DNA of 64,000 nucleotides from Streptomyces rubellomurinus (GCF_000961885.1 NZ_JZKH01000017.1:1-64000); one strand, 5' to 3'; positions 37,054 to 49,051 are shown, numbered from the stretch's first letter. Program-made: numbers and translations. Notes: generated by a model from the sequence alone, not told the origin.

Positions 37054-37497
37054 ATGCCGTCCACCGACGCCCGGATCCTCCGAGGCGCCGCGATCCCCAC
37101 TGCGGTCGCCGGGATCATCGCCATGGCGATCTCCTTCGCCGTCGCCGGTGGGAAGGGCCTGCTCGGCGCGCTCTTCGGCACCTTGCTGGTGATGGCCTTC
37201 TTCAGCTTCGGCCAGGTCGCGCTCGACCGGCTGACCAGGTCGAACCCGCAGATCATGATGGCCGCGGCGCTCCTGGTGTACACCACGCAGATCCTGCTGG
37301 TCGGCATCGTGCTGGCCGTCTTCAAGAACACCGAGCTGTTCCACCGGCAGGCCTTCGCCTTCACGCTGCTCGGCTGCGCGCTGATCTGGACGGGCTTCCA
37401 GGTGCGCGGCGCCCTCAGGGCCAAGATGTTCTACGTGGACCCCCACGCCTCGGAAAACAAGGACGACAAGCCCTCCGACAAGGGTCGTCAACAGTGA
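37054..37497 (+). CDS. atpI: ATP synthase protein I
   Basis: 147 residues with four hydrophobic helices and a charged C-terminal tail (ENKDDKPSDKGRQQ). AtpI assists assembly of the c-ring and/or Mg/Ca supply and is not part of the final enzyme. Identity rests on topology and on its place as first gene before atpB. 285 bases separate it from atpB. Confidence 0.88.
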   Translation: MPSTDARILRGAAIPTAVAGIIAMAISFAVAGGKGLLGALFGTLLVMAFFSFGQVALDRLTRSNPQIMMAAALLVYTTQILLVGIVLAVFKNTELFHRQAFAFTLLGCALIWTGFQVRGALRAKMFYVDPHASENKDDKPSDKGRQQ

Positions 37498-37511
37498 CGA
37501 GGCCTGACTGT

Positions 37512-37562
37512 CCCCCCAACGAGGGGGGCGGTGTTTATGTCGCACTGACGGGCTGCTATCGT
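37512..37562 (+). promoter_or_regulatory. Hairpin and possible internal promoter between atpI and atpB
   Basis: CCCCCC-AACGA-GGGGGG hairpin (37512-37528), then TTTATG (37534-37539), 17-base spacer and TATCGT (37557-37562). This suggests partial termination after atpI and re-initiation before atpB. The rest of the gap to 37782 shows nothing more than the ribosome-binding site AAGGAG. Confidence 0.45.
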
Positions 37563-37782
37563 CCGTCGCAACAACGGAGTACGGGAAGAGGCCAGGTCTG
37601 TCCGGAGAGCGGACGGATCGCCCCCCGGGCCCGCGCAGTCTTCGATGATCCCGCCGTGGTGCAGCGCACCGCCGCGCGGGGTCGGCGAGAAACCCATCAA
37701 GTTCCAGTGCCGCTCCGTGGCCACAGGCCACGCCGACACACCGAGGTTGCCGTAACCATGCGTCACGACGAAGGAGTCCGCG

Positions 37783-38598
37783 GTGAGTGCTGAACTCACG
37801 TCCTCGCTCGCCTCAGGCAGCTGCCACTTCGGGGACGCTGGCTGCGGCTTCCCGGCCCCGGGCCTGAACGAGTTCCAGTTCAAGCCGATCTTCTCGATCG
37901 GCAGCGTCGAGTTCAACAAGCCGATGCTGCTGTCGATCATCGTCGCACTGCTGGTCGTGGTCTTCTTCTGGGCCGCCTTCGCCAAGCCGCGCCTGGTCCC
38001 CGGCAAGCTGCAGCTGGTCGGTGAGATCGGCTACGACTTCGTCAAGCGCTCCATCGTGCTGGAGACGATCGGCAAGAAGGGCGAGAAGTACGTCCCGATG
38101 CTGGTCTCGATGTTCTTCTTCATCTGGTTGATGAACATCATGTCGATCATCCCGTTCGCGCAGTTCCCCGTGGCGGCGGCGATCGCGTTCCCGGCCGGCC
38201 TCTCGGCGATCGTGTGGATCACCTACATGACGCTGACCTTCAAGAAGCACGGCTTCGTCGGTGGTCTGAAGAACCTCTGCTGGCCGTCGGGCATCCCCGG
38301 CTGGGTCATGTTCATCCTGGTGCCGATCGAGTTCTTCTCGAACATCTTCGTGCGCCCCTTCACGCTCGCGGTCCGAGCCTTCGCGAACATGTTCGCCGGC
38401 CACCTGCTGATCGTGATGTTCTCCATCGCCTCCTGGTACCTGCTCAGCCCGACCCTGGGCGCCCTGTACGGCTCGGCGTCCTTCGTCGTCGCCGTCGCGC
38501 TGACCGCGTTCGAGCTGCTGGTCCAGTTCCTGCAGGCCTACATCTTCGTGATGCTGGCCAGCAGCTACATCGCCGGTGCCCTCGAAGAGGCGCACTGA
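37783..38598 (+). CDS. atpB: F1Fo ATP synthase subunit a
   Basis: 271 residues, five to six membrane helices; forms the proton half-channels at the c-ring. The essential Arg is in TLAVRAFANMFAGH, and the last helix region is ELLVQFLQAYIFVMLASSYI. GTG start with AAGGAG upstream. 90 bases separate it from atpE. Confidence 0.97.
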   Translation: MSAELTSSLASGSCHFGDAGCGFPAPGLNEFQFKPIFSIGSVEFNKPMLLSIIVALLVVVFFWAAFAKPRLVPGKLQLVGEIGYDFVKRSIVLETIGKKGEKYVPMLVSMFFFIWLMNIMSIIPFAQFPVAAAIAFPAGLSAIVWITYMTLTFKKHGFVGGLKNLCWPSGIPGWVMFILVPIEFFSNIFVRPFTLAVRAFANMFAGHLLIVMFSIASWYLLSPTLGALYGSASFVVAVALTAFELLVQFLQAYIFVMLASSYIAGALEEAH

Positions 38599-38622
38599 GC
38601 CTGAGGCCCTGGCCTCCCATGA

Positions 38623-38925
<303 letters not shown>

Positions 38926-38959
38926 TCCGCCGTAGACCCTTTCTGAGGAAGGTCCAGAC

Positions 38960-39517
38960 ATGAACACCGCGTTCTCGCTCGCGGCCGAGGAGAAGATGAA
39001 CCCTCTCCTCCCCGCGTGGCCCGAGGTGATCATCGGCCTGCTCTGCTTCTTCATCGTCTTCGGTCTGCTCGGCAAGAAGCTCCTCCCCAGCATCGAGAAG
39101 GTGCTGTCGGAGCGCCGGGACGCCATCGAGGGCGGCATGGAGCGTGCCGAGGCCGCTCAGGCCGAGGCCCAGGCCCTGCTTGAGCAGTACCGCGCCGAGC
39201 TCGCCGAGGCGCGCCACGAGGCTGCCCGCATCGTCGAGGCCGCTCGCGAGCAGGGCGCCGCCCAGCTCGCCGAGATGCGCGAGGAGGGCCAGCGTCAGCG
39301 CGAGGCCATCGTCGCCGCCGGCCACGCGCAGATCGAGGCCGACAAGAAGCAGGCGACTGCCGCCCTGCGCCAGGACGTGGGTTCGCTGGCCACCCAGCTG
39401 GCCTCCCGCATCGTGGGTGAGTCCCTGGAGGACCACGCCCGGCAGAGCGGCGTGATCGACCGCTTCCTGGACGAGCTGGAGGCCAAGGCCGCCGTTGCTC
39501 AGGGTGCGGCCAAGTGA
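38960..39517 (+). CDS. atpF: F1Fo ATP synthase subunit b
   Basis: 185 residues: one N-terminal membrane helix (EVIIGLLCFFIVFGLLG) followed by a long charged coiled coil that forms the peripheral stalk and binds delta. GAGGAAGG lies upstream of the ATG. The stop overlaps atpH (GTGA at 39514-39517). Confidence 0.97.
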   Translation: MNTAFSLAAEEKMNPLLPAWPEVIIGLLCFFIVFGLLGKKLLPSIEKVLSERRDAIEGGMERAEAAQAEAQALLEQYRAELAEARHEAARIVEAAREQGAAQLAEMREEGQRQREAIVAAGHAQIEADKKQATAALRQDVGSLATQLASRIVGESLEDHARQSGVIDRFLDELEAKAAVAQGAAK

Positions 39518-40329
39518 TCGGCGCCAGCCGTGAGGCCCTCGCCGCCGGCCGGCAGAACCTCGAGAGCCTGACCGACTCCACCTCGGTGGACGCGGCCAAG
39601 GTCGCCGAGGAGCTCACCGCCGTGACGGCCGTGCTGGACCGCGAGGTGTCGCTGCGCCGCGTCCTGACCGACCCCTCGCGGTCGGGCCAGGACAAGGCCC
39701 AGCTGATCACCTCGCTGCTGACCGGCCAGGTCTCCGGCGAGACCGTCGACCTGGTCGCGGGCCTGGTCCGCTCCCGCTGGTCGGGTGGCCGCGACCTGGT
39801 GGACGCCGTCGAGGAGCTGGCCGCCTACGCCGAGGTCATCGCCGCGGACAAGGCCGGCGCCCTGGACGACGTCGAGGACGAGCTGTTCCGCTTCGGCCGG
39901 GTGGTGAGCGGCTCGCACGAGCTGCGCGCCGCGCTGACCGAGCCGAAGGCCGGCGCCGTCGCCAAGGCCGAGCTGATCAAGAAGCTGCTCGGCGGCCGGG
40001 CCAACGCCGGCACCGTCCGGCTGGTCACCGCCCTGGTCAACGCGCCGCGTGGCCGTAGCCTGGAGCAGGGCCTGGAGTCCTACTCCAAGCTCGCCGCCGC
40101 TCGCCGCGGCCGTGTGGTGGCCCTGGTCACCACCGCGGTGCCGCTGTCGGACACCCAGAAGGAGCGCCTGTCCGGTGCTCTGGGCCGGATGTACGGCCGC
40201 CAGGTCCACCTGAACATCGACGTCGACCCCGAGGTCGTCGGCGGCGTCCGGGTGCAGATCGGCGACGAGATCATCAACGGCACCGTGTCGAGCCGCCTCG
40301 AAGGCGCTCGCCAGTCGCTCGAAGGCTGA
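39514..40329 (+). CDS. atpH: F1Fo ATP synthase subunit delta
   Basis: 271 residues, about 90 longer than E. coli delta but normal for Streptomyces. The C-terminal part holds the family signature (GRVVALVTTAVPLSDTQKERL, DPEVVGGVRVQIGDEIINGTVSSRL). Links the peripheral stalk to the F1 head. GTG start overlaps the atpF stop, so the two are coupled. A hairpin follows at 40366-40385. Confidence 0.96.
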   Translation: MIGASREALAAGRQNLESLTDSTSVDAAKVAEELTAVTAVLDREVSLRRVLTDPSRSGQDKAQLITSLLTGQVSGETVDLVAGLVRSRWSGGRDLVDAVEELAAYAEVIAADKAGALDDVEDELFRFGRVVSGSHELRAALTEPKAGAVAKAELIKKLLGGRANAGTVRLVTALVNAPRGRSLEQGLESYSKLAAARRGRVVALVTTAVPLSDTQKERLSGALGRMYGRQVHLNIDVDPEVVGGVRVQIGDEIINGTVSSRLEGARQSLEG

Positions 40330-40365
40330 GCACCGAAGCAGCACATCCGACCCTCGGTCGGGAAA

Positions 40366-40385
40366 CCGGCTCCCCATGGAGCCGG
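40366..40385 (+). promoter_or_regulatory. Intercistronic hairpin atpH-atpA
   Basis: Perfect 8-bp stem CCGGCTCC/GGAGCCGG with a CCAT loop in the 156-base gap; more likely an RNA-processing or stability element than a terminator. Confidence 0.5.
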
Positions 40386-40485
40386 CACATCGTACGGCCG
40401 GTTCGGAAGACCCGGCCGAGAGTCGAATACTTGCGGCCCTCAATGGCGGGCCGAGGATCGCAAACTAGGAGAGCAGGGAAGCCTG

Positions 40486-42060
40486 ATGGCGGAGCTTACG
40501 ATCCGTCCGGAGGAGATCCGGGACGCGCTGGCCGACTTTGTCCAGTCGTACCAGCCGGACGCCGCTTCTGTGGAAGAGGTCGGCACGGTCACTGACGCGG
40601 CGGACGGTATCGCCCATGTCGAGGGCCTGCCCTCGGTCATGGCGAACGAGCTGCTGAAGTTCGAGGACGGCACGCTCGGCCTCGCGCTGAACCTCGACAC
40701 CCGCGAGATCGGTGTCGTCATCCTCGGTGAGTTCGGCGGCATCGAAGAGGGCCAGACCGTGCGCCGCACGGGCGAGGTCCTCTCGGTTCCGGTCGGCGAC
40801 GGCTTCATGGGCCGCGTCGTGGACCCGCTGGGCAACCCGATCGACGGTCTGGGCGACATCGCCGCCGAGGGCCGCCGCGCCCTGGAGCTGCAGGCCCCCG
40901 GCGTCATGGCCCGCAAGTCGGTCAAGCAGCCGCTGCAGACCGGCATCAAGGCCATCGACGCGATGACCCCGATCGGCCGCGGCCAGCGCCAGCTGATCAT
41001 CGGTGACCGCCAGACCGGCAAGACCGCGGTGGCCGTCGACACGATCATCAACCAGCGCGACAACTGGCGCTCGGGCGACCCGGAGAAGCAGGTCCGCTGC
41101 ATCTACGTCGCCGTGGGCCAGAAGGGCTCCACCATCGCGTCCGTCCGCGGCGCCCTGGAGGAGGCCGGCGCGCTGGAGTACACCACCATCGTGGCCGCTC
41201 CCGCCTCCGACCCGGCCGGCTTCAAGTACCTCGCCCCGTACACCGGCTCGGCCATCGGCCAGCACTGGATGTACGCCGGCAAGCACGTCCTGATCATCTT
41301 CGACGACCTGTCGAAGCAGGCCGAGGCCTACCGCTCCGTCTCCCTGCTGCTGCGCCGCCCGCCGGGCCGCGAGGCCTACCCGGGTGACGTCTTCTACCTG
41401 CACTCCCGCCTGCTGGAGCGCTGCGCCAAGCTGAACGACGAGCTGGGCGGCGGCTCGATGACCGGTCTGCCGATCATCGAGACCAAGGCCAACGACGTCT
41501 CGGCGTACATCCCGACCAACGTCATCTCCATCACCGACGGCCAGTGCTTCCTGGAGTCCGACCTGTTCAACGCCGGCATCCGCCCGGCCGTGAACGTCGG
41601 TATCTCGGTCTCCCGCGTCGGTGGCTCCGCCCAGATCAAGGCCATGCGCTCGGTCGCCGGCCGTCTGCGCCTGGACCTCGCCCAGTACCGTGAGCTGGAG
41701 GCCTTCGCCGGCTTCGGTTCCGACCTGGACGCGGCCTCCAAGGCCCAGCTGGAGCGCGGTGCGCGCATGGTCGAGCTGCTGAAGCAGGGCCAGTACCAGC
41801 CGTTCCCGGTCGAGGAGCAGGTCGTCTCCATCTGGGCCGGCACCACCGGCAAGCTGGACGACGTCCCGGTCGCCGAGGTCCGCCGCTTCGAGCGCGAGTT
41901 CCTGGACCACGTGCGCCTGCAGCACAAGGACCTGCTCGCCGGCATCGTCGAGACCGGTCTGCTCGCGGACGGCACCGTCGACGCGCTGACCAGCGCGATC
42001 GAGGCCTTCAAGCAGGGTTACCAGACCGCCGACGGCAAGCTGCTCTCCGAGCAGGCCTGA
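40486..42060 (+). CDS. atpA: F1Fo ATP synthase subunit alpha
   Basis: 524 residues. Non-catalytic nucleotide-binding subunit: P-loop [26 protein letters not shown], and the arginine-finger region [16 protein letters not shown] 20-residue N-terminal helix binds delta. Standard length. AGGAGA lies upstream of the ATG. 32 bases to atpG. Confidence 0.98.
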   Translation: MAELTIRPEEIRDALADFVQSYQPDAASVEEVGTVTDAADGIAHVEGLPSVMANELLKFEDGTLGLALNLDTREIGVVILGEFGGIEEGQTVRRTGEVLSVPVGDGFMGRVVDPLGNPIDGLGDIAAEGRRALELQAPGVMARKSVKQPLQTGIKAIDAMTPIGRGQRQLIIGDRQTGKTAVAVDTIINQRDNWRSGDPEKQVRCIYVAVGQKGSTIASVRGALEEAGALEYTTIVAAPASDPAGFKYLAPYTGSAIGQHWMYAGKHVLIIFDDLSKQAEAYRSVSLLLRRPPGREAYPGDVFYLHSRLLERCAKLNDELGGGSMTGLPIIETKANDVSAYIPTNVISITDGQCFLESDLFNAGIRPAVNVGISVSRVGGSAQIKAMRSVAGRLRLDLAQYRELEAFAGFGSDLDAASKAQLERGARMVELLKQGQYQPFPVEEQVVSIWAGTTGKLDDVPVAEVRRFEREFLDHVRLQHKDLLAGIVETGLLADGTVDALTSAIEAFKQGYQTADGKLLSEQA

Positions 42061-42092
42061 GTCCGGTAGCGAGGGAAAGGACGTAACGACCC

Positions 42093-44455
<2,363 letters not shown>

Positions 44456-44483
44456 TCGCGGCCGGTAGCAGCTGAGTGACCGT

Positions 44484-44515
44484 GAGGGGTGGCCCCCGAG
44501 CCTGGGCCACCCCTC
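44484..44515 (+). terminator. Strong hairpin between atpD and atpC
   Basis: Perfect 12-bp stem GAGGGGTGGCCC/GGGCCACCCCTC with an 8-base loop. A second 7-bp hairpin (44597-44614) lies 24 bases before atpC. Probably a partial terminator lowering epsilon output, or an RNase barrier. Confidence 0.7.
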
Positions 44516-44637
44516 GCGTCGCATCGGCTGTGATTCCGGTCAAATCCGCGCCGTCGGTTTCATGCCGGAGGCGCGGGGCCGTTATTCTTACCGAAACTCC
44601 CGAGTAATCGGGGGTTGCATGAGCCTAGGAGCCCACG

Positions 44638-45021
44638 TTGGCTGAGCTGCACGTCGAGCTGGTCGCAGCCGACCGCAAGGTGTGGTCCGGTGCGGCCACC
44701 ATCGTCGTCGCCCGTACGGCCTCCGGTGACACCGGCATCATGCCGGGCCACACCCCGGTGCTGAGCGTGCTGGAGACCGGCCCGGTGACCATCCGCACGA
44801 CGGACGGCGGCACCGTGATCGCCGCGGTCCACGGCGGTTTCATCTCGTTCGCCGACAACAAGCTGTCTCTGCTCGCGGAGATCGCCGAGCTGGCGGACGA
44901 GATCGATGTCGCCCGTGCCGAGCGCGCACTGGAGCAGGCCAAGTCGGACCTGGACGCGCACGCCGAGCGTCGCGCCGAGGTGCGGCTGTTCGCGGCGCGC
45001 GGCCTCAAGGCCCACGCCTGA
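44638..45021 (+). CDS. atpC: F1Fo ATP synthase subunit epsilon
   Basis: 127 residues. N-terminal beta-sandwich (AELHVELVAADRKVWSG, GDTGIMPGHTPVLSVL) and a two-helix C-terminus (EIDVARAERALEQAKSDLDAH) that can inhibit ATP hydrolysis. TTG start with AGGAG 6 bases upstream. Last gene of the operon, separated from atpD by 182 bases with two hairpins. Confidence 0.97.
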   Translation: MAELHVELVAADRKVWSGAATIVVARTASGDTGIMPGHTPVLSVLETGPVTIRTTDGGTVIAAVHGGFISFADNKLSLLAEIAELADEIDVARAERALEQAKSDLDAHAERRAEVRLFAARGLKAHA

Positions 45022-45029
45022 GTGCGCCG

Positions 45030-45089
45030 GACCCCGGCTTAGCGGGGTCGACCGACGGTCCCGGGGACGCGCGAGCGTGACCCCGGGAC
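45030..45089 (+). terminator. Tandem terminator of the atp operon
   Basis: Hairpin 1: GACCCCG/CGGGGTC (45030-45049). Hairpin 2: perfect 9-bp GTCCCGGGG/CCCCGGGAC (45058-45089) extended by an inner ACGC/GCGT stem. Confidence 0.75.
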
Positions 45090-45100
45090 TGTCGTCGTAG

Positions 45101-45129
45101 TTGACAGGTCAGCGCGGTCGCCTGATACG
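45101..45129 (+). promoter_or_regulatory. Promoter of DUF2550 gene
   Basis: TTGACA (45101-45106), 17-base spacer, GATACG (45124-45129); the best vegetative-type -35 in the window apart from the one before atpI. Confidence 0.6.
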
Positions 45130-45169
45130 ACCGTTACGGGGAACGCGGGTAGCGAGGAGGTAGGTGAGC

Positions 45170-45670
45170 ATGGTCCTCGCGCTTGTGGTGTGTGCGGCGG
45201 TCGTGGCGCTGGGAGTCATCGGGCTGATGGCCTTCGCCGTGCGCCGCCGCCTGATCCAGCGGGTCGGCGGCACCTTCGACTGCAGCTACCGGCTCAAAAT
45301 GCCCGCCGACGCCTCGACGCAGCCCGACCTCGACGAGAACGGCAAACCCACCTCCGCCCCGGTCCCCCCGACCGATGGCAAGGGGTGGGTTTTCGGTATC
45401 GGGCGCTACAGCGGCGACTCCATCGAGTGGTTCCGGGTCTTCTCGTACGCCCCGCGTCCGCGCAAGGTGCTGCCGCGCCGGGAGATCGAGGTGCTGGGCC
45501 GGCGCTACCCGGAGGGGCAGGAGGAGCTGGCGCTGCTCTCCGGCTCGGTGGTGCTGCGGTGCCTGCACAACGGGGCGCCGCTGGAGCTGGCGATGAGCGA
45601 GGACGCGCTCACCGGCTTCCTGGCCTGGCTGGAGGCGGCCCCGCCCGGGCAGAGGGTTAACGTCGCCTAA
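45170..45670 (+). CDS. DUF2550 membrane protein
   Basis: 166 residues. One N-terminal membrane helix (LVVCAAVVALGVIGLMAFAV) followed by RRRLIQRVGGTFDCSYRL and a soluble cytoplasmic domain ending in LEAAPPGQ. DUF2550 proteins sit next to atpC across actinobacteria, including mycobacteria; function unknown. ATG 45170 is 9 bases from GGAGG; GTG 45164 is only 3 bases away and less likely. Confidence 0.87.
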   Translation: MVLALVVCAAVVALGVIGLMAFAVRRRLIQRVGGTFDCSYRLKMPADASTQPDLDENGKPTSAPVPPTDGKGWVFGIGRYSGDSIEWFRVFSYAPRPRKVLPRREIEVLGRRYPEGQEELALLSGSVVLRCLHNGAPLELAMSEDALTGFLAWLEAAPPGQRVNVA

Positions 45671-45686
45671 CGTCGGCGGCTAGGGT
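45657..45686 (+). promoter_or_regulatory. Promoter of leaderless adenosyltransferase gene
   Basis: TTAACG (45657-45662), 18-base spacer, TAGGGT (45681-45686), 6 bases before ATG 45693. It overlaps the 3' end of the DUF2550 gene. Confidence 0.55.
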
Positions 45687-45692
45687 GGCCGC

Positions 45693-46265
45693 ATGGTCAA
45701 TCTGACGCGCATCTACACCCGTACCGGGGACGACGGCACCACCGCGCTCGGCGACATGAGCCGGACCACCAAGACCGATCCGCGGCTGATCGCGTACGCC
45801 GACGCCAACGAGGCGAACGCGGCGATCGGGGTGGCGCTGGCGGCCGGTTCGCTGTCCGAGGACGTGGCGGCCGTGCTCATCCGGGTCCAGAACGACCTGT
45901 TCGACGTGGGCGCGGACCTGTCGACCCCCGTGGTCGAGGACCCGAAGTACCCGCCGCTGCGGGTGCTGCAGTCCTACATCGACCGGCTGGAGGGGGACTG
46001 CGACCACTACCTGGAGCAGGTCGAGAAGCTGCGCAGCTTCATCCTGCCCGGCGGCACGCCCGGCGCGGCCCACCTGCACCTGGCCTGCACGGTGGTGCGG
46101 CGGGCCGAGCGCTCCACCTGGGCGGCGATCGCCGAGCACGGGGACACCGTCAACCCGCTGACCGCGAAGTACCTCAACCGGCTGTCCGACCTGCTGTTCA
46201 TCCTGGCCCGGGTGGCCAACAAGGAGCGCGGGGACGTGCTGTGGGTGCCGGGGGAGAACCGCTAG
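45693..46265 (+). CDS. Cob(I)yrinic acid a,c-diamide adenosyltransferase (PduO type)
   Basis: 190 residues. Transfers the adenosyl group of ATP to Co(I) corrinoids to make adenosylcobalamin. The N-terminal ATP loop TRIYTRTGDDGTTALGD is the PduO signature; RVQNDLFDVGADLSTP and VVRRAERSTWAA are conserved helices, the latter carrying the catalytic Arg and Glu. No cobalamin biosynthesis genes are nearby. Its stop TAG shares the palindromic CTAG with the stop of the opposing membrane protein gene. Confidence 0.95.
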   Translation: MVNLTRIYTRTGDDGTTALGDMSRTTKTDPRLIAYADANEANAAIGVALAAGSLSEDVAAVLIRVQNDLFDVGADLSTPVVEDPKYPPLRVLQSYIDRLEGDCDHYLEQVEKLRSFILPGGTPGAAHLHLACTVVRRAERSTWAAIAEHGDTVNPLTAKYLNRLSDLLFILARVANKERGDVLWVPGENR

Positions 46266-46867
46266 GAACCGGACTCGACCTTCTCGGCGACGCGGCCGTC
46301 CTCGACCACGCGGCCGTCCTCGACCCGGACTCCGGCCGGCGGCTCCTTCGGCCACAGCGAGTAGCAGCCGGCCACGACCACGTTGACGACGGCCGCGATG
46401 CCCAGCTTCCAGTACCACTGGGCGAAGGTGCCGACGTGGGCGGCGCCGGCCGAGAGCGGCACCAGCAGGCTGATCAGGCCCAGCGTGATCACCGCCGAGA
46501 CGACCGTCCGCTTGGCGATCTGCCACTCGTGCGCCGTCCGCTCCGGCCCGTACTTCGGCGCGGGCAGCGGCTTGGGGCCGCCGGCGAAGCGGTGCAGGAA
46601 GTGCCGGTCGGCCCAGGCGACCAGCGAGGGGCCGTAGCCGACCGAGAAGCCCGCGTAGCTCGCGGCGAGGGCGTGCATCCAGCTCGCCTGGGTGCCGCCC
46701 CGCAGGTTGAGCACGGTGAGGGCGTACAGGGCGAGGTCCACCGCCGGCAGGCCGATCAGCAGGGCGGTGCTGGTGCGGCGCCACCGCAGCAGGTAGCGGG
46801 TGGAGAGGGCGAGGCCGAGCACGATCCACCAGGAGATCTCGGCCGCGACGATGAGGGTGACGATCAC
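46262..46867 (-). CDS. Conserved multi-pass membrane protein, function unknown
   Basis: 201 residues from GTG 46867 (GGGAG 6 bases upstream). About five hydrophobic helices (WWIVLGLALSTRYLL, ALLIGLPAVDLALYALTVL, VVSAVITLGLISLLVPL, LGIAAVVNVVVAGCYSLW). The last 20 residues repeat a VEDGRV unit, encoded by an 18-bp direct repeat at 46288-46323. I do not recognise the family. An open frame extends to 47290, but that part is antisense to the kinase gene. Confidence 0.78.
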   Translation of the reverse strand: MIVTLIVAAEISWWIVLGLALSTRYLLRWRRTSTALLIGLPAVDLALYALTVLNLRGGTQASWMHALAASYAGFSVGYGPSLVAWADRHFLHRFAGGPKPLPAPKYGPERTAHEWQIAKRTVVSAVITLGLISLLVPLSAGAAHVGTFAQWYWKLGIAAVVNVVVAGCYSLWPKEPPAGVRVEDGRVVEDGRVAEKVESGS

Positions 46868-47024
46868 GTTCTGCTCCCGGGCGTTTCGGCGGTGCTTCCA
46901 GGCTCCTCCGCGGGCGGGCGGGTTTCGTCGTCGCGCGGTGCCGTCCGGGGCTGCACCTTTCGATGTAGCGGCCTCCTCCGTGGACGGGAGCCGGGTGGCG
47001 CGTCCGGGATGGTGAGATGGGGGT

Positions 47025-48227
47025 GTGCTCGTACCATCCGTCCCACCGCGCCGCATGGACCGGCTGATCGCCCTGTGCGGGGTGCTCGGCGGCGCCGTAC
47101 TGATCGTCTTCCGGGTGTACGACCGGGCCGACGAGGTGCCGCTGTGGGCGGTGGTGGCGCCGCTGCTCGTCATGGCGGGGCTGGAGCTGGTCCGGCGCAC
47201 CCGGCCGGTGCTCACGGTGTCGCTGGGCGGGCTGGCCTTCGCGGCCGGGGTGTTCGCCGGCAGCCTGCTGGCGACGACGATCATGTACACCGATCTGCTG
47301 TACGCGGCGGTGCTCTACGGCAGCCACCGGATGTCCCGGGTGCTGCACCTGACCGGCGGCTCGACGGTCCTGGTGCTCTCCGCGCTGGCGTGGTGGAAGA
47401 GCGGCACCGCGGCGGGGCTGCTGATCGTGGTGGTCGCCTCCTTGGTGTTCCTGGCGCCGGTGTGGACCGGCGAGCTGGTGCGCAAGCACCGGCAGGAGGC
47501 GGAGAGCGAGCGGCTGCGGGCGGAACAGACCGCGCTGCTCTCGGAGATGGACCGGCGCGAGGCGGTCGTCGCCGAACGGGCCAGGATGGCACGGGAGTTG
47601 CACGACGTGGTGGCCAACCACCTGTCGGCGATCGCGATCCACGCCACCGGCGCGCAGTCCGTCGCCCGGCGCCGGCAGCTGCCCGCGGACGATCCGCTGG
47701 TGGAGGTGCTGGCGGTGATCCGGGAGAACAGCGTCCAGGGATTGGCCGAAATGCGCCGGATGATCGGGCTGCTGCGTGACAGCGGCGGGGGAGAGGCCGA
47801 CGCGTCGTACGCGGCCCCCGACCTGGCCGCGGTGGACGCCCTGCTGGCCAAGGCCCGGGCGGCCGGGCAGGACGTGGGGCTGGAGTTCGAGCTGACCGAG
47901 CACGGCGAGCACCGGGACGTCCCGGTGCCGGTCGGGCTGGCCGCGTACCGGATCGTGCAGGAGTCGCTGACCAACGCGCTCAAGCACGCCGGGCCCGGGC
48001 TGGTCCGGCTGCGGCTGGAGTTCGAGCCGGAGCGGCTGCGGATCGCCGTCGACAGCCCGTACCGGGGCGGGGCCGGGCGTGAACTGCCGGGCGCCCGGGC
48101 CGGGTTGGTGGGCATGTCGGAGCGGGCCGGGCTGCTCGGCGGCAGCTTCGAGGCCGGGCCGCGGGACGGGTACTGGAGCGTGCGCGCGGTGCTGCCGTGC
48201 GGGCGGGGGAGCGAGGCAGGGGCATGA
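47025..48227 (+). CDS. Sensor histidine kinase (NarL/DesK type)
   Basis: 400 residues. Five to six N-terminal membrane helices (about 10-145) with short loops, so it probably senses within the membrane. HisKA_3 dimerisation domain with phospho-acceptor His in RMARELHDVVANHLS near residue 192; HATPase domain with N box IVQESLTNALKHA and G box LPGARAGLVGMSERA. GTG 47025 is used; ATG 47055 is the alternative and both lack a clear ribosome-binding site. The stop overlaps the regulator start (ATGA at 48224-48227). Confidence 0.92.
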   Translation: MLVPSVPPRRMDRLIALCGVLGGAVLIVFRVYDRADEVPLWAVVAPLLVMAGLELVRRTRPVLTVSLGGLAFAAGVFAGSLLATTIMYTDLLYAAVLYGSHRMSRVLHLTGGSTVLVLSALAWWKSGTAAGLLIVVVASLVFLAPVWTGELVRKHRQEAESERLRAEQTALLSEMDRREAVVAERARMARELHDVVANHLSAIAIHATGAQSVARRRQLPADDPLVEVLAVIRENSVQGLAEMRRMIGLLRDSGGGEADASYAAPDLAAVDALLAKARAAGQDVGLEFELTEHGEHRDVPVPVGLAAYRIVQESLTNALKHAGPGLVRLRLEFEPERLRIAVDSPYRGGAGRELPGARAGLVGMSERAGLLGGSFEAGPRDGYWSVRAVLPCGRGSEAGA

Positions 48228-48874
48228 CGATCCGAGTGCTGGTCGCCGAGGACCAGGCGGCGGTGCGGGCGGCGCTGGTGATGATCCTGCGGGCCGAACC
48301 GGACGTCGAGGTGGTCGGGCAGGCCGCGGACGGCGAGGCGGCCGTCCGGCTGGCGCTGGAGCTGCGGCCGGACGTGGTGCTGATGGACGTGCAGATGCCC
48401 CGGCTGGACGGCGTCTCGGCGACCAGGGAGGTGGTCGCCGCCGGGGCCGCCCAGGTGCTGGTGCTGACCACCTTCGACCTGGACGAGTACGTCTACGGCG
48501 CGCTGCGGGCCGGTGCGGCCGGCTTCCTGCTCAAGGACCTGGAGGCGGACACCCTGGTCGAGGGCATCCGGACGGTGGCCCGCGGGGACGGCATGCTGGC
48601 GCCCTCGGTGACCAGGCGGCTGATCGGCACCTTCGCCCGCCCGGACCGGCCGGTCGGCCCGGCGGCGCGGGAGGCGGTGGCCGCGCTGACCGCCCGCGAG
48701 CGCGAGGTGCTGGCCTGCGTCGGCGCGGGGATGTCCAACGGGGAGATCGCCGCCCGGCTGGAGATGGCGGAGGCCACCACGAAGACGCACGTCAGCCGGA
48801 TCCTGGCGAAACTGCGGCTGCGCAGCCGGGTGCAGGCGGCGATCCTGGCCCAGGACCTCGGGCTGACCATCTGA
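48224..48874 (+). CDS. NarL-family response regulator
   Basis: 216 residues. Receiver with AEDQAAVRAAL, phospho-Asp in VVLMDVQMPRLDG, Thr in VLTTFD and Lys in FLLKDLEA; then a LuxR-type DNA-binding domain (LTAREREVLACVGAGMSNGEIAARL, KTHVSRILAKLRLRSR). ATG overlaps the kinase stop and gives the standard N-terminus; an earlier in-frame start at 48197 is inside the kinase. Partner of the kinase just upstream; target genes not evident. Confidence 0.95.
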   Translation: MTIRVLVAEDQAAVRAALVMILRAEPDVEVVGQAADGEAAVRLALELRPDVVLMDVQMPRLDGVSATREVVAAGAAQVLVLTTFDLDEYVYGALRAGAAGFLLKDLEADTLVEGIRTVARGDGMLAPSVTRRLIGTFARPDRPVGPAAREAVAALTAREREVLACVGAGMSNGEIAARLEMAEATTKTHVSRILAKLRLRSRVQAAILAQDLGLTI

Positions 48875-49051
48875 TCGTCTTCCCGGTCGGGCGACCGGTT
48901 CGGTTGCAGATCACACTCTCGATTGCTTATGCGCGGGGGATTTGGGCGTTAGAGTCCCCGCTGAGCGACGCGGCTCCGCGGCGGTGACCCCTGCCCTGAG
49001 CCGCCTTCAGGGCCCGCCCTCGGGGCGGCGACGGCATCGGGAGACCCAGCC

